Source: Polyangiaceae bacterium
GTDB lineage: Bacteria > Myxococcota_A > Polyangia > Polyangiales > Polyangiaceae
Length of the DNA: 64,000 nt
Assembly (NCBI GenBank): GCA_020633235.1
Contig: JACKEA010000010.1
Span: 216,001-280,000 of the forward strand
Direction: 5' to 3'
Within the stretch, counting starts at the first letter, position 1. Each line of letters begins with the position of its first letter. Both the position numbers and the translations under genes were made by a program. The notes below the pieces were generated by a model. That model did no database searches, was not told where the DNA came from, and worked only from the letters and a program-made list of their open reading frames with translations. Positions 33,874 to 41,410 of this stretch are shown in pieces.

Positions 33874-35082
33874 ATGGGCCTGAACGCCGTGCCTCTGCCG
33901 GAGCTTCATCCCGCTCCGGCAGGGTCGCTGCAGATCTCGATCGACTGCAGGTACGTGCGCAAACAGGCGAGCGGTATCGGCGCCTACGTGAAGGCCCTGG
34001 TCGATCGGCTTCCCCTGCTGCGCCCCGCGGCGCGCTTTCACCTGTGGGTGGATCCCAGTGCGCCGCGACCGCTGTCCGCCGAAGACAACGTGCGGGAGAC
34101 GGAGGTGCGCCCTCCGGCGAATGGCCTCTCCACGCTGTTCGTGCCTTCGCGGCTGGTGGATCTGGAAGACGCGGACGTGCTCCACGAGCCGTTCAACATC
34201 CTCGGGCGCGGCATTCCGTGCCCCACGGTCGTCACCATCCACGATTTGATGTGGCTCGAGTCGCCGGCCCACGCCGAGGGGCTCTCGCTGGCCACGCCGT
34301 TCAAGGCGGCGTTCTACGCCGATGGCATCCGCCGCGCGCTGCGCGACGCCACGCGCCTGGTGGCCATCTCTCGCGCCACGGCGGACGTCATCCGGCGTGT
34401 CGATCCCGTCGCTGCGCGCAAGGTGCGGGTGATCCCTCATGGCATCGAGGTGCGCTTTCGTCCGCCGCGCGACCGCAGCGCCGCGCGCGCCGTCTCGCTC
34501 GAGCGCCTCGGGATCCGCGGGCGCTATCTGCTGGTGGTCGGCCAGAACACGCCGAGCAAGAATCACCGCGCCGTGCTGGAGGCCTTCGCCGCGGCGCGCC
34601 TGCCCGAGAGCGTGCACTTGGTCATGCTGCAGCGCCTGTACCGCGGGCGCCGCCTCGGCGTGTTGAACGCCACGCCGTTGGATCAACGCGCGCGGGAGCT
34701 CGGCATCGCATCCCGCGTGGTGTTCCCCGAGCACCTCTCCGACGACGCCGTCGTTGAGCTCCTTCAAGGCGCAGAAGCGCTGATTCAGTTTTCCCGCTAC
34801 GAGGGCTTCGGCATGCCCGCGCTCGAAGCGCTCGCGTGCGGCACCCCCGTGATCGCGAGCGACATCGCGCCCTTGGTGGAAGTGCTCGGCGGCGCTGCGC
34901 TGCACGTCCCTCTCCGCACCGGCCGTCTCGCCCTCGCCCTCGCCCTCGAGCGCCTGCTCCGAGACGCCGCCCTCGCCCACGAGCTGTCCGCCCGCGGCCC
35001 CGAGCGCGCGCGCGACTTCTCTTGGGAGCGCTCCGCCGCCCTTCACTTCGACGTGTACCGCGAAGCCGCCACCGAAGGCTGA
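33874..35082 (+). CDS. GT4-family glycosyltransferase
   Basis: A 402-residue GT-B-fold glycosyltransferase. The N-terminal acceptor domain has VRKQASGIGAYVKALVDRL. The linker and donor domain have RYLLVVGQNTPSKNHRAVLEA and the E-x7-E nucleotide-sugar motif RYEGFGMPALEALACGTPVI, followed by SDIAPLVEV. It is similar to mannosyl/glucosyl transferases of polysaccharide synthesis. ATG 33874 is 2 bases after the radical SAM stop; GTG 33868 would overlap it. Two genes of this kind coupled together suggest modification of one cell-surface or peptide product, which is inference. Confidence 0.93.
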   Translation: MGLNAVPLPELHPAPAGSLQISIDCRYVRKQASGIGAYVKALVDRLPLLRPAARFHLWVDPSAPRPLSAEDNVRETEVRPPANGLSTLFVPSRLVDLEDADVLHEPFNILGRGIPCPTVVTIHDLMWLESPAHAEGLSLATPFKAAFYADGIRRALRDATRLVAISRATADVIRRVDPVAARKVRVIPHGIEVRFRPPRDRSAARAVSLERLGIRGRYLLVVGQNTPSKNHRAVLEAFAAARLPESVHLVMLQRLYRGRRLGVLNATPLDQRARELGIASRVVFPEHLSDDAVVELLQGAEALIQFSRYEGFGMPALEALACGTPVIASDIAPLVEVLGGAALHVPLRTGRLALALALERLLRDAALAHELSARGPERARDFSWERSAALHFDVYREAATEG

Positions 35083-35115
35083 CCGCGACGCACACCGACG
35101 CCCGACTTCGTCGTG

Positions 35116-35197
35116 TTTGTCGGTCCGCCGCGAGCCCGTTGGGAACTCCACTCCTTAGGGTATCGCGAAGCGCGTTCAGAGGAGGGGAACCTCGCTC
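35116..35197 (+). repeat. Composite intergenic repeat (modules A+B), copy 9
   Basis: Module A (35116-35136, TTTGTCGGTCC then GCCGCGAGCC) is followed by module B with core GGGTATCGCGAAGCGCGTTC (35158-35177) and ending GAGGGGAACCTCGC. It is shared with 44448-44529 and 51125-51200. Confidence 0.75.
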
Positions 35198-35199
35198 CC

Positions 35200-35369
35200 T
35201 GTCCCAGTTGCGAAAGATAGGATGTACGCATCCTATCTTTGCGCTGTGCACCCCCCACGATCCGCGGGGAGCGCGAAAACATAGGGCAACATTCTGCTCA
35301 GATCCGTGATCATTCGGAGGGGATGCTCGACCATGTACCCTCGAATGATCACCTTTCTGAGCGTTTTTT
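35200..35369 (+). ncRNA. Candidate structured small RNA with intrinsic terminator
   Basis: This gene-free, relatively AT-rich stretch holds two strong stems. The first is AAAGATAGGATG (35213-35224) with CATCCTATCTTT (35229-35240) around a UACG (UNCG-type) tetraloop. The second is a long two-part stem: GCTCAG (35296-35301) with CTGAGC (35357-35362), enclosing GTGATCATTCGGAGGG paired to CCCTCGAATGATCAC (35306-35352, one bulge). It is followed by G and six T (35364-35369). The T run gives a plus-strand Rho-independent terminator. The start of the transcript is unknown; it could instead be a long 3' UTR of the glycosyltransferase gene. Confidence 0.5.
35296..35369 (+). terminator. Rho-independent terminator with long stem
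   Basis: A stem of about 21 bp (outer GCTCAG/CTGAGC, inner 15 bp with one bulge) is followed by GTTTTTT. It ends either the radical SAM-glycosyltransferase transcript or a separate small RNA. Confidence 0.7.
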
Positions 35370-35402
35370 CGAGGCACTCGCGGCAGACCGACAACCTTCG
35401 GC

Positions 35403-35466
35403 TTCGCTCACTTGGTTGCGGTGATCCTGTTCGCAGTCAGCGGGCCTTCGCTCACTTGCTTGCGTC
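35403..35466. repeat. Direct repeat TTCGCTCACTTGSTTGCG x2
   Basis: The 18-base sequence at 35403-35420 recurs at 35449-35466 with one change, where it contains the last codons and stop of the minus-strand gene ending at 35452. It looks like a small local duplication at the gene's 3' end. Confidence 0.7.
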
Positions 35467-36414
35467 GATACCGAGCTTGTCGAACCAGCTCCGGACCTGT
35501 TCGGCCGTTAGCTCGGACTCGACGAAGGCGTCGGCCGGGAGCGCCGCGAGGTGCGGATTGAAGAAGCCGGAGTCCCAGCTCCGGGATCCGAGCAGGGTCG
35601 GCCACAGCAGGATGACTTGCACGTCGTCGACGAAGGGGATCGACCGCGCGGGAGCCTCGCCCCAGATCGATGCGCCGATCTCCGCCGTGGGCGAGCGCGG
35701 GTCCCCAAAGTGCCACCAGGCGGCGTCCGAGACCGACTGATCGGAATGGCCTCGCGCCGCACCAGCAACATTCGGATCAGGCTCCTTCCCTCCTGGAATG
35801 CGCGTCCCAATCGCGGTCTGGATCAGGGAGAAGAGATGAAAGCAGTGGTGCACGTTCTCGTAGCGTAGGCGGAGACCCTTGCCGGAGGGCGGATGCAGCA
35901 CGACGAGAGTGCCGCTGGTGCGAAGCAGCGTCTCGCGGACCCAGGTCGCGCCCCAGCCGTAGGACTCCAGCTCTTCTAGCCGGGCAATGAAGGCGTCGTC
36001 GCTGGCGAGGGCGCGGCGTGTGTCCGGCATGTGCGCGAGGTGCGCCACGACGGCGGTGCAGATCTCCGGAAAGGATTCGAGGAGTGCGGCCTGCTCCGGG
36101 GTGGGCTCGGGGATCGGGTCGTCGTCCTCGCCCGGGGGCACGTGCGGCAGCGTGGACATCCAATGGCGGAAGTGCTCGAGGAGCGTCGGTCCGGCGATCT
36201 CCGGGCGGGCACCTTGTTCGATGGCAGTGCCCAGCGTGAGCGCAACCCACGCGGCGCCTGGCGGCGGCAACTCCCGCGCAGTGGCGGCCAGTTGCCGGAG
36301 CGCGTCGGGCTCGGCGTTTGCGTGCGCGAGAAAGCTCCGCGTGGATTGCACGAGATCGTCGTTCACGCTGGTCCCGGTGCGCGCACGGCACGCGTTCAAG
36401 AGCTGAGTGAGCAT
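35452..36414 (-). CDS. Uncharacterised protein at the end of an immunity-like gene run
   Basis: A 320-residue soluble protein without signal or membrane helix. It is rich in Ala/Leu and aromatic residues, with a distinctive middle SYGWGATWVRETLLRTSGTLVVLHPPSGKGLRLRYENV and a C-terminal part (DDVQVILLWPTLLGSRSWDSGFFN). No domain was recognised. ATG 36414 (MLTQLLNACRAR) is preferred to the one seven codons upstream. It is transcribed towards the structured RNA region. The family context (DUF6882- and SUKH-like neighbours) suggests an immunity-type role, which is speculation. Confidence 0.72.
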   Translation of the reverse strand: MLTQLLNACRARTGTSVNDDLVQSTRSFLAHANAEPDALRQLAATARELPPPGAAWVALTLGTAIEQGARPEIAGPTLLEHFRHWMSTLPHVPPGEDDDPIPEPTPEQAALLESFPEICTAVVAHLAHMPDTRRALASDDAFIARLEELESYGWGATWVRETLLRTSGTLVVLHPPSGKGLRLRYENVHHCFHLFSLIQTAIGTRIPGGKEPDPNVAGAARGHSDQSVSDAAWWHFGDPRSPTAEIGASIWGEAPARSIPFVDDVQVILLWPTLLGSRSWDSGFFNPHLAALPADAFVESELTAEQVRSWFDKLGIDASK

Positions 36415-36466
36415 GGCGCCGGGAGTATTGCCCACGTGGGGGGCCGCGAGAACCGCGTCCTTCGGG

Positions 36467-37201
36467 CTACTGCACCCAGCGCAGGTTCCGCAGCAGCAAG
36501 AAGCTCAGCAGCTTGTCGTTTGGGGTTCGGTACACGGCTTGCGCTCCGAGCAGCCGCGCGGTGACGGCGGACATTTCCCAGCCATCCGTCTCGCGTGCGG
36601 GCCACATGGCGCAGGCGAGCTTGAGCAGCCGATGCTCCTCGCCATAGTCGCGAACCTGCTGAGTACTTTGCTTCAAGCGCGCGTCGTCCGAGGTGTTCGC
36701 CCAGGACCAGAGCCAGGTGTCGGAGTTCTTGGAGATGCTCCCGATGAAGTCGAAGTCGGCGCGCACGACATCTACACCGCGGTTGGAGAACACGATCTGC
36801 CCCGTGCCCTGCTCCCAGTAGAACCGTTCGTGCTCGGTCAGGCGAAACTCGCCGATGACCTCGTCCTGGCGTTCCTGGAGGTACGCGATGGACTCTTGGA
36901 TCAGCTCTTCTTGATCCGCGAACGTGGCACCGGGCCAATTGAGCCGCCGGCGGTCCATGTAGCAGCCGGCGCAGAGAAGTTGGATGTCCATTGCCGCCTT
37001 CAAGCGCTCCGTCCACCCGTCTTCTTCTTCGAGGACGGCTTCGCAGGCGTCACACCACGCATCGGGAAACATCGCGTCCGGATCGTCGTCGTCGTACCCG
37101 TGATGGAAGCCCTGCCCTACACCCGCCACGAGATGGATACAGACGAAGGTGCCGTCCTGGTCGCCATGCTCGGCGCACTCGATCTTCTTGTCGGAGGTCA
37201 T
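36467..37201 (-). CDS. DUF6882-like protein with Cys pairs
   Basis: A 244-residue soluble protein, MTSDKKIECAEHGDQDG. Cysteine/histidine motifs in the N-terminal third (CAEH, CIHLVAG, WCDACEAV, LCAGCYMD) suggest a zinc-binding treble-clef or ribbon. The C-terminal part (IVFSNRGVDVVRADFDFIGS, SDTWLWSWAN, EMSAVTARLLGAQAVYRTP) matches what I recall of the DUF6882 family, whose function is unknown but whose members are common beside toxin or contact-dependent systems. The start is chosen at the ATG directly before the CAEH motif. Confidence 0.75.
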   Translation of the reverse strand: MTSDKKIECAEHGDQDGTFVCIHLVAGVGQGFHHGYDDDDPDAMFPDAWCDACEAVLEEEDGWTERLKAAMDIQLLCAGCYMDRRRLNWPGATFADQEELIQESIAYLQERQDEVIGEFRLTEHERFYWEQGTGQIVFSNRGVDVVRADFDFIGSISKNSDTWLWSWANTSDDARLKQSTQQVRDYGEEHRLLKLACAMWPARETDGWEMSAVTARLLGAQAVYRTPNDKLLSFLLLRNLRWVQ

Positions 37202-37247
37202 GCCGCAGTCCGCAACCTGCCACGGCGCGCGCTGGGCTGCACCGGGT

Positions 37248-37982
37248 TCACGGATCGAGCCTGCGGGAAGCCAGCCAGTCCGAAAGCTCCGTCTGATAGC
37301 GCTCGTCGAGGGCGTACAAAGACCCGTCAAACCCATGTCGAAGGGGCAGCAGGTCGAGGAGCGCCGCACTCTGACTCGTCGGGGCGATGAACCAATCGCA
37401 CTGGTCGGGCGTGTCCCAGAGCAAGACTCTCCCCATGGGGCTCGAGAACCGGAGATTTCTGTCCCCGGGCCAACGGTACGTGGCGGTCCCCAGCTCGAAG
37501 TTCTCCCGCAGCTTTTGGAGCCACACTTCGGACAGTGCCTCGAGGTTTCCCGCGAATCGCGCCGCCTCCACGAGCTGATGGTCTGCGATCTGGCACATCA
37601 CCCACTCCGACAGACGGTCGGCGCAACGACACCAGCCTTGCTCTCTGCCGTCTTCCGCCGCAACGAGTACGGGTGGGTCCGAGGGCCCGGCCAACGGAAT
37701 CGCCCAGTGGCACACGTTTTGGTTCTCGTGCATGAATACGAGCAGCCCATCGCTCGCGGAAGTGCGTAGCTCGTCGATGGGAACGGGCCAATCGGAGTTG
37801 CTGTGCCGATGGAGCAGGGCGGGCCACCCTCCGTTCACGAGCAGCTCACGAAAGCACGCCGGCAGCGGAGAGCCGAGGTCCCGCTCCAGCACCTGCACCG
37901 CCGCCTCTGCCGCCACATCCCGAGCGCCGGCTACGCCAGCCAACGCGAAAGCCGCGTCAAGGAACTGCTTGGGTCGCTCCAT
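37248..37982 (-). CDS. SUKH/SMI1-KNR4-like putative immunity protein
   Basis: A 244-residue soluble protein. The opening AVQVLERDLGSPLPACFRELLVNGGWPALL follows the SMI1/KNR4 (SUKH) pattern: two helices, a conserved small-Pro turn, then NGG. SUKH proteins are widespread immunity partners of polymorphic toxins. ATG 37982 overlaps the stop of the upstream frameshifted lipoprotein (TGATG). No cognate toxin is seen in the window. The family assignment is by pattern, so moderate confidence. Confidence 0.72.
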   Translation of the reverse strand: MERPKQFLDAAFALAGVAGARDVAAEAAVQVLERDLGSPLPACFRELLVNGGWPALLHRHSNSDWPVPIDELRTSASDGLLVFMHENQNVCHWAIPLAGPSDPPVLVAAEDGREQGWCRCADRLSEWVMCQIADHQLVEAARFAGNLEALSEVWLQKLRENFELGTATYRWPGDRNLRFSSPMGRVLLWDTPDQCDWFIAPTSQSAALLDLLPLRHGFDGSLYALDERYQTELSDWLASRRLDP

Positions 37983-38375
37983 CACTCGCAGCCTGCGGGC
38001 GCAGTTCGCGCGACGTAGAACATGCGCTCCACGATCAACGCGTGGGGGTACATGCCGAGATGGCCGTAGCGGCCTCTGGGCGAAACGTTGCCGTTCAGCT
38101 CGACATAGAGGCCCGCTTCGCTGCACTTAGCCACGTCGCAATCATCGTACATCGCTGCGGCTTCGCTCAAAGATGGGTCATCTCCCTCAATGGCCCACGC
38201 CTCCTTCGCGCCACATTCCCGATAAGACATCGGCTTCGAATCCGAAACTGAGGAACCCACGATGCCTGGCGCGTGGGTCTTGTTGCCCAAGCGGACTGGT
38301 GGTGCTGCATGCTGCGCTCACTGCCAGGAGCGAAACAACGAAGACGCCGACGACCCGCATGCCCACCCGAGGCAC
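37982..38375 (-). pseudogene. Small lipoprotein gene split by a frameshift
   Basis: The GTG at 38375 (or ATG at 38360) opens a clear lipoprotein signal (VGVFVVSLLAVSAAC) that soon runs into junk and stops at 38187. One base over, from about 38290, the frame continues sensibly (SVSDSKPMSYRECGAKEAW... YPHALIVERMFYVARTAPAGCE) to a stop at 37982 that overlaps the next ATG. Joining the two with a +1 shift around 38250-38290 gives a lipoprotein of about 130 residues with four cysteines. It may be a real mutation or a sequencing error. Function unknown. Confidence 0.6.
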
Positions 38376-38405
38376 AGAGTAGCAGACGAGCGCAGTGTGC
38401 CGAAA

Positions 38406-38756
38406 TCAGTTCGGATCCGAACGACCTTCTCGATACGGGTCGAAGTCGCTTCCGCGCCCTCGCGCGGGGCGGCGGGAAGGATCGATGGGGATGCGGCGCG
38501 CGGGCAACAGCACGTCGTTGTATTCGGGCGTCAAAGGCTTTAGCGGGTGGCGCCGCTGGAGCTCTTCGAGCTCCGCCTCACGCGCGCGGTACTCCGCCCG
38601 GAGTCGGGCAAGCTCCGCCTCCGTCTGCCGGCGGGCGTGCTCGAAACGCGCCCTGCGCCGCTCTCGAACGCGGTGGAGCTGTAAGGCGATGCCGAGCACG
38701 AGAATCGATGCGCCCGCCGCCACGAGAACGTTCCGGAGCTTCCTCCCGCGTGCCAC
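38406..38756 (-). CDS. Small membrane-anchored coiled-coil protein
   Basis: 116 residues. The N-terminus is basic, then one transmembrane helix (VLVAAGASILVLGIALQL), then a charged coiled coil (RRARFEHARRQTEAELARLRAEYRAREAELEELQRR) and a basic, disordered C-terminus with two Pro/Arg segments. This resembles FtsB/DivIC-type or phage-shock-type small anchors in layout only; no family is assigned. It lies between the protease and the frameshifted lipoprotein, all on the minus strand. Confidence 0.65.
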   Translation of the reverse strand: MARGRKLRNVLVAAGASILVLGIALQLHRVRERRRARFEHARRQTEAELARLRAEYRAREAELEELQRRHPLKPLTPEYNDVLLPARRIPIDPSRRPARGRGSDFDPYREGRSDPN

Positions 38757-38792
38757 CCGAGAAGGATACGCGCGATGCCCATCACGGGCGAG

Positions 38793-40133
38793 CTAGCTCC
38801 CACGTCGTGTGATCGGCACGCCGCTGCGCCGCAAGAGCCCGGCGCACAGCAAGAGCAAGAGCCAGCTGGTGCTCGTGTGCCCACTTGCGCCGGAGCTACA
38901 GCTGCAGCCGCTTTCCGGCTCACTGGCGTCAGGCGTCGAGGCCGCCGCGCCACCGGCACCCGCTGCCCCCGCCGTGCCACCGGCACCCGCCGCGCCGGCG
39001 ACGCCGCCATCCAATGCGTCGCATTGGAGGAATTCGCCGCAGTCCGTGCTGCAGCTCGTTCGCTCGTCGGCGTCGCACACGCCGTCGCCGCAGGTTGCCG
39101 GGGGGCAGTCCGTTGCGCAGTTTGCCGCGTCCTCGCTGGGCGGGCTGCACACGCCGTCCCCGCAGCTGGGGGCAATGTTGCAGAGCCTCTTGCTCGGCCA
39201 CTGCGCTCCACACAGGTCTGCGAGAACGGCCTGCACGTCGCTGCTCCCGCTCCATTGGGGAACGGTGACTCCGGAGTCCGGCGGGACGCCTTCGTCCGTC
39301 TTCACCGAGGGCACGCTGCAGCCGCCAGGTCCGGTGGGCACGTAGTCGCCGGTCCCCACGTTGTACACGCCCGCCACCTGTCCGAGGGAGTCAAAGGTGC
39401 CGCTGCCCGAGTTACCATTGAACCCGTCGCAGTTGGTCTTCAGGTCGCTGCCCGAGATGGCCTTGACCTCACAGCCCGCCGCGATCTTCATCGGCAAGCC
39501 GCTGGGGAAGCCGATGAACGCCATCGCGTCGCCGGCAGCAGGCGCAGCGGGAGCAACGGGTGCCGGTTCATAGGGCGGACCAACGGGGCGATCGAGCTGG
39601 ATGACCACGGCATCCAGGTTTTCGTCTTGGAAGGCGCGCCGGCGGCAGGAGTACACGTTGTCGAGTGGGATCGGCTTCACGCCTTCCCCGGCGAACATTC
39701 CGTAGCCGAACACGAAGTGCATGCCGCTGCACGATCGCTCCGGATAGTCCTCGTCCACGCAGTGCGCCGCCGTGAGCACCAGGTCGTCGTCGATCAGCGT
39801 GCCCGAGCAGTCGGAGGCCAACGGTTGGTCCACGAACCGCTGGTCGGGGCACACGTTGAAGTGTTCTTGCAGCGTTTCCGCGTGGACGGGCGTCATTGCT
39901 CCAGCACACAGCTCCCACTTCGGCAGCCGTGGCTTCAGAAGTGCAACCACGGACTTTTCCGCTCGCTCACGCAGGGTGCCATCCGGGTGTTCGTAGACGT
40001 CTTCCCGGTCGTCCTGTCCAAAGATGGACCGCTGTGCAGCCGTGGACAGTTGCTCGTCGGGGCCGTGGCCGCAGGCAGCCACCACGACCCCGCACAGAGC
40101 AAACCAACCACGCCGGTGGGGCGAGGCAGTCAT
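38793..40133 (-). CDS. Trypsin-like serine protease with MYXO-CTERM-type tail
   Basis: A 446-residue secreted S1-family protease. It has a lipobox-like signal end (VVVAAC, C21) and the full catalytic triad: H124 in LTAAHC, D174 in ENLDAVVIQL and S242 in GNSGSG. Two CGDGVC repeats with DxxxxC spacing (about 350-395) follow, then a Gly/Ala linker. The C-terminus reads GCSCSSG, a Leu-rich helix (WLLLLLCAGLL) and RRSG, the pattern of the MYXO-CTERM sorting tail found on outer-surface proteins of myxobacteria. The tail would be cleaved and anchored at a cysteine. ATG 40133 gives the signal peptide. Confidence 0.9.
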   Translation of the reverse strand: MTASPHRRGWFALCGVVVAACGHGPDEQLSTAAQRSIFGQDDREDVYEHPDGTLRERAEKSVVALLKPRLPKWELCAGAMTPVHAETLQEHFNVCPDQRFVDQPLASDCSGTLIDDDLVLTAAHCVDEDYPERSCSGMHFVFGYGMFAGEGVKPIPLDNVYSCRRRAFQDENLDAVVIQLDRPVGPPYEPAPVAPAAPAAGDAMAFIGFPSGLPMKIAAGCEVKAISGSDLKTNCDGFNGNSGSGTFDSLGQVAGVYNVGTGDYVPTGPGGCSVPSVKTDEGVPPDSGVTVPQWSGSSDVQAVLADLCGAQWPSKRLCNIAPSCGDGVCSPPSEDAANCATDCPPATCGDGVCDADERTSCSTDCGEFLQCDALDGGVAGAAGAGGTAGAAGAGGAAASTPDASEPESGCSCSSGASGHTSTSWLLLLLCAGLLRRSGVPITRRGS

Positions 40134-40141
40134 GGGGAACC

Positions 40142-40972
40142 TCAGATGACGCCGTTGCCGCCCGTGACACGGATGGTGGAGTTGTTCGTGTAACCGAACA
40201 CGCCCACCAAGTCTGCCCAGCTGTAGGGCGTCGTGGCCGAGTTGCTCCAGAAGTCCACGCCGGTCTTCTGTGTGTCGTTGCACACCAAGAGACAGATCGA
40301 CTTCTGGTTGTTCGCGTCCGGCGCCATGCGAACGCTGACCACGATGGACTCGCCCTGCTGGAGGGTAACGGGCGTCGTCAGGTTGACCGGAATCGTCACC
40401 TCGGGTCCGGTGGCGCCGCTGTCCGGCGGCATGTCGATGGTCTCGATGATCGTCGGCGTCGCATCCAGGGTGCTGCTCGTCGTCTTGAAGATGTCGACGG
40501 AGTGACCGAGGGAAGGATCACACTTCTCGGCGGCTACCAGATCGTATGCAATGCTGGTCACCGTGAAGGGATAGGTCGGCGGCGTCAGGATCGTCGCATA
40601 GCGGTGGTTGGCCTCGTCCGGCAACAGCGGGCCGACCAAGTTCTTGCTCGCGCACGCGGTGCCGTAGTTGGTGTTGGCGATGGTCTGCGGCCCGGTGCCG
40701 CCGGTGCCGCCGGTGCCTGCCGCGCCCGCCGCTCCTGCACCACCCGCAACCCCCGCAACGCCACCGCCACCCGCAGCTCCGCCCGTCGAGCCCGCAGCGC
40801 CACCGCCGCCCGCGGCACCCCCACTGCCCGCAGCGCCGCCGGTCGAGTTGCCCCCGGAGCCGCTGGTGCCCGCAGTGCCAGCGCTGCCGCCGGTGTTGCC
40901 ATCGTTGCTGCTCGAGCTGCACGCAGCAACGCCAAGCGAGAAACAAACCAGAACAAGCAGTTGTGACTTCAT
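40142..40972 (-). CDS. Lipoprotein with long Gly/Ala linker
   Basis: A 276-residue lipoprotein (LGVAAC, C18). Residues about 25-95 are an almost pure Gly/Ala/Ser linker (TGGAAGSGGAAG type). The C-terminal ~180 residues form a beta-rich domain (YPFTVTSIAYDLVAAEKC, PVTLQQGESIVVSVRMAP, STIRVTGGNGVI) with two cysteine pairs. This linker style is shared with several other lipoproteins in the window. It lies 8 bases upstream of the protease gene, so it is probably cotranscribed. Function unknown. Confidence 0.82.
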   Translation of the reverse strand: MKSQLLVLVCFSLGVAACSSSSNDGNTGGSAGTAGTSGSGGNSTGGAAGSGGAAGGGGAAGSTGGAAGGGGVAGVAGGAGAAGAAGTGGTGGTGPQTIANTNYGTACASKNLVGPLLPDEANHRYATILTPPTYPFTVTSIAYDLVAAEKCDPSLGHSVDIFKTTSSTLDATPTIIETIDMPPDSGATGPEVTIPVNLTTPVTLQQGESIVVSVRMAPDANNQKSICLLVCNDTQKTGVDFWSNSATTPYSWADLVGVFGYTNNSTIRVTGGNGVI

Positions 40973-41136
40973 GATCGTGTCTCCAAGCAGATGGGCAGGG
41001 CTTCGCGTTCAGTGGATTCGATCTCGTTCGCGTAGCTGCCAACGAGATGCGCAACACGCCTGCCGTCCGTGCTGGCACGCGCGGCTTAGCGTCCGCGTGC
41101 GCACCGAGCTAGCGAAAGCATCGTGTGAACGCGCTC

Positions 41137-41206
41137 AAATAATGCCGCGTAAGATCAGCAAGCATCCGAGCGGGGATCGTCCGTCGAAATAATGTCGAGT
41201 AAGATC
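41137..41206. repeat. Direct repeat pair, 50-bp period
   Basis: AAATAATGCCGCGTAAGATC (41137-41156) and AAATAATGTCGAGTAAGATC (41187-41206) differ at two positions. They lie about 165 bases upstream of the lipoprotein gene start on minus. Confidence 0.8.
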
Positions 41207-41298
41207 ACTCGCCGCGCGCGCATGACGACGCCAAGCCGCATGCGTCAGGGAGAATGCGAGACACGACTCGTCGTGCAGCCGCCGACCATGGGCCTGAA

Positions 41299-41323
41299 TG
41301 TTGCCGGTCCGCCGCGGAACCTC
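41299..41323 (+). repeat. Intergenic repeat copy 10
   Basis: Variant GCCGGTCCGCCGCGGAACC followed by TCGC, as in the copy at 44448. It lies 88 bases past the 3' end of the gene at 41411-41899. Confidence 0.65.
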
Positions 41324-41410
41324 GCGCAGAAGAAGCACGTCGCGACCGCGCGCGGAACGCGAAGACTCGCGCCGAGCCAACATCAATCGGCAGAGAACGC
41401 CGAACGCTCG

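Larger units (their letters stand above)
40973..41410. other. 438-base gene-poor gap with direct repeats
   Basis: No convincing gene. It holds a pair of direct repeats, AAATAATGYCGMGTAAGATC, at 41137-41156 and 41187-41206 (50-base period), and a copy of the dispersed repeat at 41299-41323. The AT-rich AAATAATG pair resembles a duplicated site or promoter-proximal element for the lipoprotein gene. Confidence 0.5.

Noticed and set aside
39578..39595. Another copy of the dispersed repeat (GGACCAACGGGGCG)
   Set aside because: Inside the protease coding sequence, with only eight matching bases; chance similarity.
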